A DNA stretch of 64,000 bases. Origin: Cryptomeria japonica (taxonomy: Eukaryota; Streptophyta; Pinopsida; Cupressales; Cupressaceae). The stretch is from NCBI RefSeq assembly GCF_030272615.1, contig NC_081414.1:236220733-236284732 (forward strand), given 5' to 3'. Below the pieces are notes generated by a model, which ran no database searches, was not told where the DNA came from, and saw only the letters and a program-made list of their open reading frames with translations. Position 1 is the stretch's first letter, and each line of letters opens with the position of its first letter. The position numbers were made by a program, and so were the translations under genes. Below, piece by piece: positions 11,658 through 24,166 of the stretch.

Positions 11658-13818
11658 TGATAGGGAGATTGCTAGGAAAGTGCTCAAAAGGCCAATTTGC
11701 TCAATAGTCCATAAAAGGAAACAAGATGTATAGTTTGTGTCTTCTCCTTATGTTTGCAAACATCTAGTTTAGTCCTACTTGATAGGTCTCTCTCCAAGTC
11801 TTCACTAACAAACTCCCCTATTGGTGTTGGCTCACACCCATGCTCCAAATCTACTCAAAATTGCTCACTCCATCCATATACACACCCTCAATCTCTGTTC
11901 TTTGGCATGCAACCCTCTATTTCAAAGTTCTTTAGGATTCTTTTACATGTACATGTAGGGGCAGCAAAATTTTGTTCAAGTTTAGATGTTCACAATTCAG
12001 TTGAAGGCCCATAGCCTTAGCCTACTCAACTCAACAACCAAGGGTCAAAACTCCAACTGAGGCCATGTACTCTCCAAGGTCCTATTGGTCATTTGATTTA
12101 CTATTTTAAAAAGTTCACACCAAGTCTCAAGAGCCCAAACTCCTCTTTGCAATCGGGTTCTAGAAAAATGTGTGTTATGCAACAAAAAGGGCTACTAGCC
12201 CGTAGAGGCCTAATTAGCCTAGTTTTGCTCACCCTGCCACAACAATGGGCTTCTTGACCATGGGAGATGATTTGGATGGTGTGGAATAAGTCTAGGCTAA
12301 GATATTTTTGTGGTTTTAGGCTTCCTCAACCTATTTTAGTGATTGTCCACTATTTTAGGCATAAGCATAGGGTTTCATGAGGGTTTTGAGGATGTAAGGC
12401 TTGTGTTGCCAACTCCTTGATGTATCAAGGCCTAAAATTGACTAAGTAGGTCTACCCCAACCTAGAGACCACTATACAATTCCTTTCCTTTTGTCATTTT
12501 TCCAAACACTTGGCAAACCTTTGAGGAAGTAGAAAAAAAATGACACTTTCACTGTAAAAAACTGCCCTTTTACCAGTCTGTTGCTGCCACTTCTTTAGAC
12601 CTGCATATCAAGGAGTTTGTACTAGAGATATACCTCAATGAGGTCTGAAAAAAAATAATCAATCTTCCTATTACATTTCCTTGAGATTTACAAGGCTTGG
12701 ATAATGCTTTTTAAGCATTCCATTTAGGATTTTGACAAACATAGTTGCAAAAATAGTGAACTCACTGTTTGCTTACAAATTGAGAATATTTTTAAAAGGA
12801 ACAAGCTACTCTAACCAAAAAAAATGATTCTCAACACCCTTGGTCACATGTCCAAAGCTCTACCTCATTCATTCATTCACTCCAAATTGCTTTTGGGTGC
12901 AAATCTTGAGTTTTTGTTCATGCTACTAGCCAAATAACCAATATTTGCCTAGTATTCACTCAAGTTCTTCTTCCAACCACACTCTTGGCACAAAATAGAG
13001 CATATTTATGGTATATACATGAATTCCAACTTGAACGAATCCATATTGTGGGATCCCAAGCATGGATTAGTCAAGTGGAGTCATTTTTGGAGCTTCAAAC
13101 CCTTGACAGGGCAACAAGCACCCAGTTTTAGAAATAATTTTGTAAAATCAAACTTTTTGAAGAAGCCAATGCCACAAAAAACTAAAAAGAATTATACAAG
13201 TACCATGAACACTTTCCCAAAGGTATAGTATGGATTAAGAAGGTACAATATGGACCATTTCGCTAAAAGATACAAAAAACCAGTCATAACGCCATTGTTT
13301 TATGATTTTATTGAAGAAACTTTGGTTTTAACAATCACCAACCCTTTTCAAAGAAAAGAGAGGTGTTTTTATAGTCCACCAAGTCTTTTATCAAGATCAT
13401 TATGGACTCGAAGCTGCCATAACCACGTTTTGCAAGAAAACACAAAAAATTGACAATTTTGACAACTTTTTGAGCCAAATGACAATATTTCTTGCTCAAA
13501 AAGGCATTTTTGACAATCTAACCTTGTCAACTTGTCTAATAAACTTATACATGCCTAAAAACACCTAAAAAACTTGTTCCAATGCTTTGGAAAGCATTAG
13601 AAGACCTTTTTGGCAATTTTGCACATTTTTGCCAAAAATTGTCAACTCAAAGCCTAAAATGCAAGATTTGATCTCTTAAGCCCAAAATGAGATCAAAACC
13701 ACTACACATGACTCATAACAATCTATTACAACATAAAAAACCTATCACAAGACATTACAAACATGAAAGTATTAAAAACTCGAAAAATGGGAGTTTTACT
13801 CAACTAGGTGCCCCTGCA
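11658..13818 (-). repeat. 5' LTR of the Ty3/gypsy element
   Basis: This is the right copy of the 2.16 kb direct repeat, adjacent to the primer site. It should hold the element's promoter. The ORF-like stretches inside it mirror those in the other LTR and are not genes. Confidence 0.92.
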
Positions 13819-14850
13819 CCACCATCCTTGATCACAAACTCTCCCTTTTTCCATATTGAAACAAATATCCAGCTTAGGGTCTTCCCTAGGGTTTTTTTGA
13901 AAGGGTAAAACCCCTGAAACATGTTTGAACGCAAATCTAGATCTAAAATTACTCTATAAATTTCAGGGTAAATTAGGAAAGTCGACTCCCTAGTTCTAAT
14001 TTCAATAGGGCTAAGTGAATTAAAATTAATATCCATATTAACTATCAATACACATTTTGAATACATCAGGCCTTTGTCACTAATCTCTACGAATGTTCAT
14101 AAATGATTACTTATTTTCCTAATAATTTCTTTATCCATTAATTCTACTAGTAAGTTAGGGATCAAAACCGGTCTATCTACTTTAATGATTCCAATTTACT
14201 TGGATTGAAAGCAAGTTGCCAATCTAAAAATTTAAAACCAAAGCCTTTAAAAATCAGAGATTTACCTGTTAAGAATTCATTCTTGTGCTTAGCATTTCCG
14301 CAATCAATATAAATAAAACCCTTAGACAAGATAACAATACTCGCTATTCAGTTGAAGGAAGATTTGAACCAGTCTGCAATTACCTCTATCGGGACTCCAA
14401 GTCCACACCATCTAGCAAAAACCCCAAATGTTTTGCATGTTTGTTGAATCCTTTCAACTAGACTATCATTGATTTCCAATACATTTTTCTTTTCTGATTT
14501 AGGGTTTGTTTCCAAATTCGACTTCACCTCCATGGATTTGGAAGGAAGCAGAGATCTGGGTTTCTTACATCCCTCCTCAGATATCTTAGGTCTAGCATTA
14601 TTAACACCCGATCTCCAGCTATCCAAGTTCACAATTTTTTTTTTTGGCTTGTTCTGGGGAACCGGTTTTGGAAAAACCTCCCTCGAGATTCTTCAAATGG
14701 GTGAATCTATTGGAGATGGTCGGCCTAAAAGAGCCTTCCAGGTGAAGGGTATTCTATTTACCATTGAAACTTCTTCCAGCCCTAGAAAACAATAAGCCCT
14801 TCCTCACCGCCCTTTGATATCTCCTAGATTTCACCATCTGCCATTTTGAT
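13819..14850 (-). pseudogene. LINE ORF1, N-terminal part (5' piece of the split LINE)
   Basis: This is the upstream half of the LINE ORF1 interrupted by the gypsy element. Near 14.84 kb the minus strand has ATGGCAGATGGTGAAATC, a plausible start followed by TAG. At 14348-14632 the frame reads ...WCGLGVPIEVIADWFKSSF, like the N-terminal RNA-binding region of plant LINE ORF1 proteins. At 13.9-14.07 kb a second block follows. In another frame a degenerate zinc knuckle (FRSRFAFKH) and ICFNMEKGRVCDQGWW run straight to the gypsy junction at 13819. Several frameshifts make it nonfunctional. Its C-terminal half resumes at 4890. Confidence 0.7.
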
Positions 14851-16693
14851 TTCATCTGAGGAAGGGGAGCCCATTTCCCCGAATTGCAAACCGAAACCGC
14901 ATATTTTGTTTGCCCAAAGAACCATTTCTATCGCTCGATGTTTGGATATTTTCGCGAAAAAATTTGTCGAGCCATTTCGCATGATCCTTATTATTAAATA
15001 TTATGCTTATTATTAATATTAATATTTTGACATGTAAATTATCATCAAGTTTAAATATGGAAATTGTGCTATACCCAATTCCTACAGTCTAAAAAAGAAA
15101 AAAAATTAAATATGAAAATTCTATTAACATGTTCATGTCATTACATTCCATGATCTATTAAGGCCATAGAAACACCCTCCTACTCTTAATAACAATTTCA
15201 ATGTAGATGTCTTGAGAATGATATCTTTCAAAATCTTGTAAATAGATGTATTTAAGATACTTATGCTATTTTATTAAATATAGTAAACTAATTAATTTTT
15301 TTTATTGTTTTGATTAGGTAAAGTGGCAAACAATATGAAACTTTAAAACATAATAGTCATAGAGGAAACATATATGGTTTCACAAGGCATGAAATTGCCA
15401 AGAAATTGCCAAGAAATTAGTAACCAAGGTTTTGAAAGTACTGGAAATAAGTAAGAATGGTTTTGAAAGGACTTACAACCTTGAACTAATAGTGCAAAAT
15501 ATTAGAAGCACGAAAACATTAGAAAATAACAAAACGAGGTTGGAGCAACTCAAGCCAAACTAGAGCTTGATCACAATTGAGGCAACTTAGCATCAAAATG
15601 CTTTGCATGTGAGACAAAGTCCATCTTAGGAGGACATTTCTTCCTCGTTTATACCACTATCTAAGGATAGTCATTAACAAAAACTAAATCCTTCAAACAA
15701 GAGGGGATCTAGAATCCTACTCAAAATGAACTTGACATTTAACACCAATAGAAGAGCAAGGTGGAGTACAAACAATCTTATCTGAGATAGGAAAAGAAGA
15801 AAATAAAAATATTTTTAAAAATATATATTTATTTTATATGATATTTTATTTTTATATTCAATTATTTCAATTATATTTTAACTTTATAATCTTAATTTAA
15901 ACATATATATCTATATCAATATTATATTTTCTATTGGTCACACTAAAATTTCATGATTTATTATTATTATAAAACACGTATTAATTGGATAAATATTAAA
16001 TAAAAGTGAAAAAAACCTACATTTTAATTTTACTTTACAAATAAAAAATATTCAAGCTGGAAAAAAAAAAAAAAATTATTTTCATTGTTACTCACAATAT
16101 TTAAATTCAAATTTGAGATTTTAATATTTTCTTGTTAAATTCATACATTTTGATTTTAATTTTTTATTTCTTTTTCTTTCGTAATTCATCAATTTTGATG
16201 TTGTATTTGTAGACTTTATTTCTTTATTTAATAGTTTTTATTTTATTTTTATTTATCGATTATTGATTATTTTATTCAACATTTTTTGTTAATATACCTT
16301 GAACATAATAATAAATCAAATTAATCTATTTAAGAATCCCTAATTGATATCAATCTTGAATTGTTTTATTTTAAAATTCATTTTTCTGAAAGAAATTTTA
16401 TTTTATCTGCTCAAAAGTTCTAATTTTACTTTAAACCCATTTTGAAAAAATAGTTTTTACATTATTAAGACTATTTTTATTTATTTTAAGAGTGTTTTAT
16501 TTAGAGTTATTTTATTTTTTAACATTTTTAAAAAGAACTATTTTATTTTAAACAAACCACCATACCTTATTCCAATAACATTTTTGTTTTTATCATTACT
16601 TGTAAATATCATATATTTCTAGTTTTAAGTTATAATTATGTTTCTACAATTTGTTAGTTTTATTTTTTATTTTAATAAACAAAATTAACTATA
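14851..16693. other. AT-rich DNA without recognised features
   Basis: The first 150 bases (to about 15.0 kb) are relatively CG-rich and may be the LINE 5' untranslated end. The rest is AT-rich with homopolymer runs (for example A-rich near 16.06 kb) and no coding signal on either strand. Confidence 0.6.
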
Positions 16694-18322
16694 CTATGTA
16701 TTAGTCCCAATTCGTGCTGAGAGGGGAGGGGTGAATCAACACTTGATCAATTTTTCACAGTTAGAACTTTTAACTCTAATCTGCATTTATCTAATATTCA
16801 TCAATATACTTAATCACTGAAGTAAAATATGCAAGCATGAAAAGTTGACAGTGACACCAAGATTTATCTCGTGGAAACCCAAATGGGAGAAAACCACGGT
16901 GTGAGTAGGAACTCACAAAATTTGTACTCTTCTGGAGCACGCCCTATGAGGAGCCATCCCTATTTAGATATTACAAAGACACTGTTAGGTGCCACCCTAT
17001 TAAGGGATTTTTTTTAAGGCCGGTTAGTGCCTTTACCTTGTTAAAGGTATCCTGATTAAAGGACTTAAGAACATCAATTAAGATGTCACCCGGTTAAGGG
17101 ATTTTACAAAAGGGACCTGTTAAAGTCCACCTGGTTAAGGGATTTAAGTTGCAATGGTTAGAAAGCAACAAATAGATGATCTATTGAATTAGCTACTGAT
17201 AGCTTGATTAGATCTCAATATGAATCACACTCTATCCACACCGGTTGTGTCTACTCTGCACAGCACTGGTTTTCTTCTTCCACCTTCGGCTCTTCACTCA
17301 GTCGGTCCTCTATCTCTCGGCTCTGCACTTTGTCGATCCTTTGACCTTTGGCTTTGCACTCTATCGGTTCTCTGTCTCTCATCTATGCACTCTGTCGGTC
17401 TACCTCAAACATCCTCTACTCTGCTAAATCCTTTTAGCACTACCTGTCGAGCTCTACTCTTCACTTTGGATTGCCTTCAACAAGATTTGCTTGTTGCAAG
17501 TTCACGATCAAATCTTTCTGAATGAACTCAAAAGCACTCTATACATTTTCTACTGGCACTTTCAGGTGTTCCCTCAATCAAAGCAATCATGGATTTTGGA
17601 AGATTTCCTATTCAAAATCTCCCACTCTTTCTCTGTGCACCTTACAACAATTTTGTCAAGTGTTCAACAAATTCTTCCACCTCATCTCCCAAAGATAGTA
17701 ACTTATGGGTCGTGTTCAGTCAATTAAGTACAAACGAGAAAATCTGTAGGTAATCATGCTTGACTACATGATAACTGAAGTTGACTTTACCAACATGTGA
17801 TTTGGCATAGACACAAGCTCACCAACTCATCTTTTACCACCGCAATAGAATAATTGATCACCGCTCTGAGATTTATGGTGATCACTTGTCTTCCTTCTGT
17901 TGTACCGGTATGCCACTGTACTTCTATATTATCGGTTCATCCTTTGATTGCCGGTTTGTTGTGCTAGCATCAAGTCTCTTTCCCTATTTTCCAATGAGGT
18001 TCCAGTTTGTATACAACTTCAAGTTTTCTTGCCCGAGTCACCTTCATCATCATCAAAGTGACTGATCTTCTTGAATGACAGACCGGTTGGCTTAGTCTAT
18101 CTTTCCTTGAGCTGATTGAACTTTTGGTGATTTGTTACCAATGTTGTTTCCATGTGTTTGTAATTCATCACCTTTGCTTACTGAGAAAACATCACTCTAC
18201 CAATACCACTACACCAGTTAGTGTCTTCACCAATTAGTGTTAGACATCAATGACAAATCTTAGCGCATATATTGGTTCTCTGGATTGACCGGTTTTGTCA
18301 ATGCCAATAATCCAACACTATG
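16694..18322 (-). mobile_element. Solo LTR with 5-bp target duplication
   Basis: A single LTR of about 1619 bp (16699-18317) lies between identical 5-mers CTATG (16694-16698 and 18318-18322). On the minus strand it begins TGTTGG and carries many CCGGT/ACCGG motifs. Near its 3' end it has the C-rich/T-rich tract and CTCAG also seen in the LTRs at 36.7, 42.0 and 56.2 kb. The expected terminal CA reads TA. No internal region adjoins it, so it is a product of LTR-LTR recombination. Confidence 0.8.
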
Positions 18323-19205
18323 TTGGTCTAAAAGATGATGATATCTTGATGTTTGGTGATTTTTAGACAGATGTATTGAAAACAAGTTATCTACAATTTT
18401 AATAAATTATTTATCCATCTTCTAAATAAAATTGTATCAGTAGTGCTAAATTTTAAGAGAATAAATTATTTCTATAGTTTTATATAATAATTTATTTTTG
18501 AATATTCTAAGCAACTTGTCATCTCCCTTATCAAATAAATTTAATTTGAAATATTTAATATTCCATTCCTATTTTTCAAGCTAAGAAAAATAATAGAAAA
18601 ATATTTGTCCAAGGGGTTTATAAATGTTGGGTTTTCATTGTGGAGACCAATTTAATTCTCCATTGGGATATCTATTGTAAAATTATAAGTTGTGGGTTGT
18701 GTATTTCCATAGTTGAATTCTAATATGTAGGGGGTTTCTAAATAAAATTGGATTTCTAAGTGGTGACTCTTGATCTTCCATACGTGATTTGTAGTGTGTG
18801 TTTTTGTAAGGATAATTTATTCATATCATTTTGATGCTTGTATGATAAAGATATTTGTAATTGATATACAATTCAAAAAAAATAAAATATATATTTTATT
18901 AATTAAATATTTTAATTATTTTCTCACAAATTAGGGGCTTATATTTTTTAGGATTAATTAAATATTAAATATTTTATTTGATTGTATATAAGTAATTTAT
19001 TTAGAGAGGATTTATTTTTTATGAATCCTAGTTTATGATAACTATGAAGAAAGTTATGACACTACCAATAACAGGTTGTGCATGCAACCAAAGATTGCTA
19101 GTCCTTGAACTATAAGTATCTTTAGATAAGAGACAACTATACCCTTGTGTCCTCTGAGGTCCTTCTTAGGAGATCTCATGTCCGGAATAATTTGATAAGA
19201 ACTAA
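18323..19205. other. AT-rich DNA without recognised features
   Basis: Low-complexity AT-rich DNA. No reading frame, repeat partner or RNA gene was recognised. Confidence 0.6.
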
Positions 19206-20516
19206 AGACATCCTTTTGAAAGGTATTCAATGGTAAATTGGTAATGGTCATAAGGTTAGGTTCAAGAAAGATCCTTGGGTGTCTTTTGTCCCTTTGGATT
19301 CCCATCCGGTATGTTCTACCATTGAAGGTATCCTTTCGACAAGATTTAGAGTTCTTGCAAGTGAACATTGGATTCCTAGCTCTTTCCTATAAAAATGGAA
19401 AATTTAAAGCATCTAACTTTGATACTCATTTGAAAATAGTAGTGGAGGAACTCCTCAAGATACTTAACAATTTTAGGTTCTCCATGGTAGATGCTAAGGA
19501 TAGCTTGATTTGGGTGGAAAGTATTCAATTTCTTCTAGGTTTGAGGTGGATTATCCATCCCCTCCCCCTTAATTTAATTGGTTGATCATTTTGAGAATGA
19601 GCATGGTTCCAAAGGTTTTTGCTTCTAGTGGATGGATTTCCATGGTAAGATCCTCACTATTTCAGATATCAGGAGATGTGATTTTCAATTTGTCAATAGA
19701 TGCATTTTGTGTGAGAATGAAGAAGAAAGTATCAACCATATTATGTTTCATTGCAAGTACTCTCGGAATACATGAAAAATGCCCATTTTTCCTTGCTAAT
19801 TGGGTTTGGAATGGAGACTTAAAGGATTGTGTTTCAAGATAGTTTATCCCTTCAAATCATCCCCTTATTAAAGAACTATGGTGGTGGGCATTTTTCAATT
19901 TTGGATGGTGCCTATGGAAAGAAAGGAACCATAAAATTTTTAGGGACAAGAAGAATAGTTGGGAGGCTCTGGTAATGGCTATTATGATTAATGTCAAGAA
20001 AAATATGATCAATTTTGAAAAATGCAAGCACTCTAGTCCTCCCTTGACTCTGCACTGAGAGGTAGCTAAAAGTTGGTTCTTATCTGATTCTCTAGCCACA
20101 TTCACGTCCCCACCTATTGGCTTCAAAAGCTATATCAAATTCCCCTCCACCCCGTCAACACTATTTGGTTGAATTTGAACTTCAACAACTCGTTCAAAGG
20201 AAGCCTAGGTCCAGCGGGTGGGGGTGGTGTCATCCACGACCATCGAGGTAATTTTATTCTAGCCTACATGGCCAATTTGGGTATGCAAAATTTGATTTTT
20301 ATGGAGGTGGTCCAAGATATTTATTACGGCCTTTCTATTATTAATGAAAGAAGGTACAATTTAATCCTCATAGAAGATGTTTCAAAAAACATTATCTTCC
20401 TCAAGAACAAACCTAGTCGAGACTAGTAGTGTGAAGACCTTGTCAACAATCATGGTATTAGCCATGTCTACCTTTGTCATACAAGAAGGGAAGGTAGAAA
20501 ATTTGTGGACATGCTA
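19206..20516 (+). pseudogene. LINE ORF2 3' end (zinc-binding region and RNase H)
   Basis: This decayed LINE fragment is on the plus strand, opposite to the LINE at the window start. From 19.21 kb it reads IGNGHKVRFKKDPWVSF, typical of the region after LINE reverse transcriptase. At about 19.66-19.78 kb a zinc-binding block reads CILCENEEESINHIMFHC. At 20169-20426 an RNase H start reads LNFNNSFKGSLGPAGGGG; the first catalytic aspartate appears lost (FDGS to FNNS). Frameshifts and stops are frequent. The RT and ORF1 are absent, so this is a 5'-truncated copy. Confidence 0.75.
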
Positions 20517-20586
20517 GCCCCATTAGGACTATTTTCCAAGAATTTAAAAATGCCCCATTAGGACTATTTTCCAAGAATTTAAAAAT
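20517..20586. repeat. Perfect tandem duplication, 2 x 35 bp
   Basis: Units at 20517-20551 and 20552-20586 are identical, starting GCCCCATTAGGAC. It lies at the junction between the LINE fragment and repeat copy A. Confidence 0.9.
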
Positions 20587-20647
20587 CCGGAGGAATATCT
20601 GTGATATTCTAGATTTTATTCATGTTTCAATTTCTAAGAACATAAAG

Positions 20648-22612
20648 TTTAATGATGGAGTATAATCCAAGGATCACATTTTTCATTATTTTTATTGTCC
20701 TATTGGCTATTCATTTTATACTTTGGTGGTGGATGTCTCTTTTAGAAAATAATGTCACTTCCCCCTTTTCTCAAAAGTGTTCTCATGTTCAAATTTTTGG
20801 TTTTTGTTCTACCCACTTGGTTTTTACTCTTAAGCTCTTTATGATTGAGATGGGAGGGGACTTATTACAAAATAAATTGGATTCATGTGACAAATTCAAA
20901 AGTAAATCTAAGCTATCACATAAAGTGATTAAAGGGAACCTAGATAGTTATGTTGAACTTTTGCAAGGTTTTGACCTAGATCTCTCCAAGATTTTTGCCT
21001 GGGCATGGTAGAAGGGGGAGATGAAAATTGGAAAGGTTGCCTTTAGAGACACTCTAGATTTGATTTCCACCATTAGTGGGCTTCCGCACAATGGAATAAA
21101 TTTCCCCAAGAAGTCGAAAGGGTCTTATAAAGAGGAATTTAAGCATTTTTTCAAGGCAAGAGAAGGGGTTTTTAGGCTACAAAGTGGGTATAATAGAGAA
21201 GATTTAACTAGTATTTGGATAGTCGTTACCCTTATTTCAAAGAAATTACTCACTCTTGATGAGGGCTACAAAAGAATTAATACCCAACTTTTCTCAATGT
21301 TAAACCACCCAAGGTATGTTATTCCAATGAACTTCTCTTATTGGATTTGTTCTTCATTATCTTAATCTATTACAACAACTAAGTCTAAAATTCTCTTCCC
21401 TTCCATCAAGGGTTAATTATTAGAGTATATAACTTTTACCTTCTTTTAACCCCTCCTAATGGGTCCCTATTAAGTCCTCTTGGCCCCCTGTCACACCCTA
21501 ATTTAGTGTTTGAGCTCTTTGGTTCCCCCATGGTGAAAACCAACCCCACTGTACCAGTTCCTCTTCTAAACCTAAGCTTGTTCCAACCCACTTTAATCCA
21601 TTCAGATAAGTGAAACAAAATATCTCCCTTGATCCACCTCTAAAAGACGTTGAGGTGCTGGAGTTTTATGAAGAGGAAGCACATACGAGGTTTATGAGTC
21701 CTCATATGATTTAGAATCGAATTGGTCCCTTGTAGTCTCTAAGGAGGTTGTCTCCTTTCCTCTTGTATAGGAGATTCCTAACACCAAGGTTGGCCCTCTT
21801 GATTTGGAATCAAAGGTATTAAAGTTGGAAGATAATGTTGAGTGGCAAGACTTGGTGTTCATATGGCCTTTATTACAATTCAATGTGGCTATTAGGAAGA
21901 TCAATAAACTTGAGGTTGCGGCTGAGGCCAATGTTAGAGCAGACAAATGGGTTATGGAGGAGAAGGATGAATGGGTCTGACAAGTTGCAAGTAATATGGC
22001 TAGTAAATTAGAGGAACTGGGATAAAGTTGAGGGGATGCTTAAAGATCTTAGTGAGAAGGTGTCTCAAAGAATTGAGAACAAGATTGTTATGAAGCTCAA
22101 GGAAAGCCAAAGGTTCCTTAAGAGTAAAATCGAGGAGATGTCCAAGAGGATCTAGGAGATGGTTCTAAATAATTAGGCTTCCTTAAAGGCTATTCAAGAG
22201 GAAATCGACCACAAGAAAGCTAGGAAAAAGAGACATGCTTTGTCCCCCTCTACTTCGATGGAGCCTCCTGCCTCTATTGTTAAAGATACTCTGGATACTG
22301 GTATGCCAAACTCTAGTAAGGACTCTAACAAAAAAATCTCCTCCTCTAATAAAATTTTAGGTCTGTGTAAGGATTAGCAAGAGGATAACACCTCCACCCA
22401 ATAGACTATCTTTCTATGTTTTTGGTGGTTGGTTGGTTAAGTTTTGGTTTTTGTTTGCTATTTTTTTCTCTAGTCTTGGTCTAGTGCTTGGTGGTTCCTT
22501 GCTATTTTTTGGTGTTTTGTTCTTATCTAGGTGTGCATTTCTCATGCCCCTTAGGTGGCATTTTTCTATATATATGTAATGGTACAAGCCTCACCCAATT
22601 TTTATTAATGAA
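20648..22612 (+). mobile_element. Unknown retroposon-like repeat, copy A
   Basis: A unit of about 1.96 kb, repeated in the same orientation at 30366-32327. It opens with ATGGAGTATAATCC (start codons at 20652 and 20655) and ends with GTAATGGTAC, then a T-rich stretch and TTATTAATGAA, like a LINE 3' end. In broken frames it encodes a lysine-rich globular region (20652-21365, for example FRDTLDLISTISGLP and KSKGSYKEEFKHFFK), an acidic/serine stretch and a C-terminal coiled coil (22.0-22.2 kb). No reverse transcriptase or terminal repeat is visible. I do not recognise the protein family. It may be a non-autonomous retroposon or a copied gene mobilised by LINEs. Confidence 0.6.
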
Positions 22613-24166
22613 CATATATCAAACTAGAATTTTTTAATTTTTTAAATAATTGAAATAATTCTATTAAACTTATAAAAAACACATATCCATTAAAATGAAA
22701 ATTATAAACATATGTACTCGAAACTAACAGTTCTACATTTCATTAGTTTGTAACATTCTAAAATTCAAAACATAAATATTCATGTTTAAGTTCAGTTCAA
22801 GTTAAAAGTTTATATTTGTGTTATCCATTTTCTTTATTAAAGTGTGACACAATTATGAACTTTCACTAGATCAAATAATGATATTAAAATTTATCTATAA
22901 TTTAAGGATTAAATTATAAATTCCTAATAGACTAGTAAACTAGTATTGATTGATTTTTAATTTCTCTATAAATATTGATACATTTGACTTGACATTTACT
23001 CCTTATTTATAGTTTACATAAAAATGTATATGGAATCATAAGTCCTAATTAGAGCTTCCGTTGTACCTCTACTTTATCCTTAGATTCATCGTGTGGAATT
23101 GTAGCATGCAAAGCCTCCTATCTCCTCAATAATTCTCTATTAGGTCTCCCATTAGTACTCTACTACCTACTAGCCCTTTGAGAAAAATTAAATTTTCATG
23201 ACCCATATTTCTTTCACTTCTTATTCTTTAACCATCTATATAAGATAGAAAACAACTCTCTACATCCTCTGCCCACTATTTTCTCAACAAAGGATGTTCA
23301 ATTACAACCTAGCCCATACTTAGAATTTTAATTCTCTACCCAGTTCTTTTGTTGTAAAAGTTTGTATTATACACAATTTATTTTCTACCCAATTGACTAG
23401 TTTACACATCTCTTATTTCACTATTAACCTTTGACATTTTATTCTTTAATACCCACCTTTCAGTAGTGGAGAATAAATCTCTCTTTCTTCTCTCTTCTAC
23501 TTCTAAGCCATATGACTTGGCTATGATATCCAACAAATGCAATTAAGGAAAAGGTTCCAATAAAGGTTTGTTGGACCATTGTAGCCTTCATTAATTATAA
23601 CAAAATTCAATTTCAGAAATCTGTTAAATAGATATTAAAAAATTAAATTTAAAAATTGTTTTATGGTGTGAAAATAAAAATGAAGTTTCACAATTAAAAT
23701 TTACTATCAATATCATGATTCTTTATAAATAATGTCAATAATTGAATAGAACATTATTTTAAGCTTAAGATAGGTTGAAAATGGTAGGTACCAAATACTT
23801 TTTTTTAGTTCTATCAAATTCTTTCTTAGTGATGCCACTTTCTAGCTATTAAGCAAGCTTCCAACTAAAATCTCATTTTTCCTTTTGGTTCACAAATATC
23901 CCTTCTAATATTTAAGCATTGTTTTGTTTATGTATTCAAATGTTGATTTTCTTTATATGTTTGTTTCATAATTATAATATAATTATTTATCATTCTATTT
24001 AATTGTAAATTTATAATGATCCAAAAAAACATTTTTAAAATTACAAATAATTAATAAAATAATTTAATATAAAATAAATTTTCATGTTACTATATTAAAA
24101 ATATTAAAATGAACTTATATTTTAATACTTGAAATCCTTTTCAATATATATCATAATTCAAAGAAT
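22613..24166. other. AT-rich spacer downstream of the RNL gene
   Basis: AT-rich sequence with no coding signal seen. The 3' untranslated region and polyadenylation site of the minus-strand RNL gene should lie in its right-hand end. Confidence 0.5.

Larger units (their letters stand above)
4891..13818 (-). mobile_element. Ty3/gypsy chromovirus-type LTR retrotransposon, nested in LINE
   Basis: This is a complete but dead LTR element on the minus strand. It has LTRs of 2160 and 2161 bp (4891-7050 and 11658-13818), an initiator-Met primer site, gag, protease, RT, RNase H, integrase with a C-terminal chromodomain-like region, and a purine tract beside the 3' LTR. The domain order (integrase after RNase H) identifies Ty3/gypsy, and the chromodomain-like tail suggests a chromovirus. 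The LTRs end in TG...CA. The five bases outside each end (CTATC and CCACC) match at only three of five positions, so the target duplication is diverged or lost. The first 120 bp of the two LTRs differ at about six sites, so the insertion is old. Confidence 0.93.
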
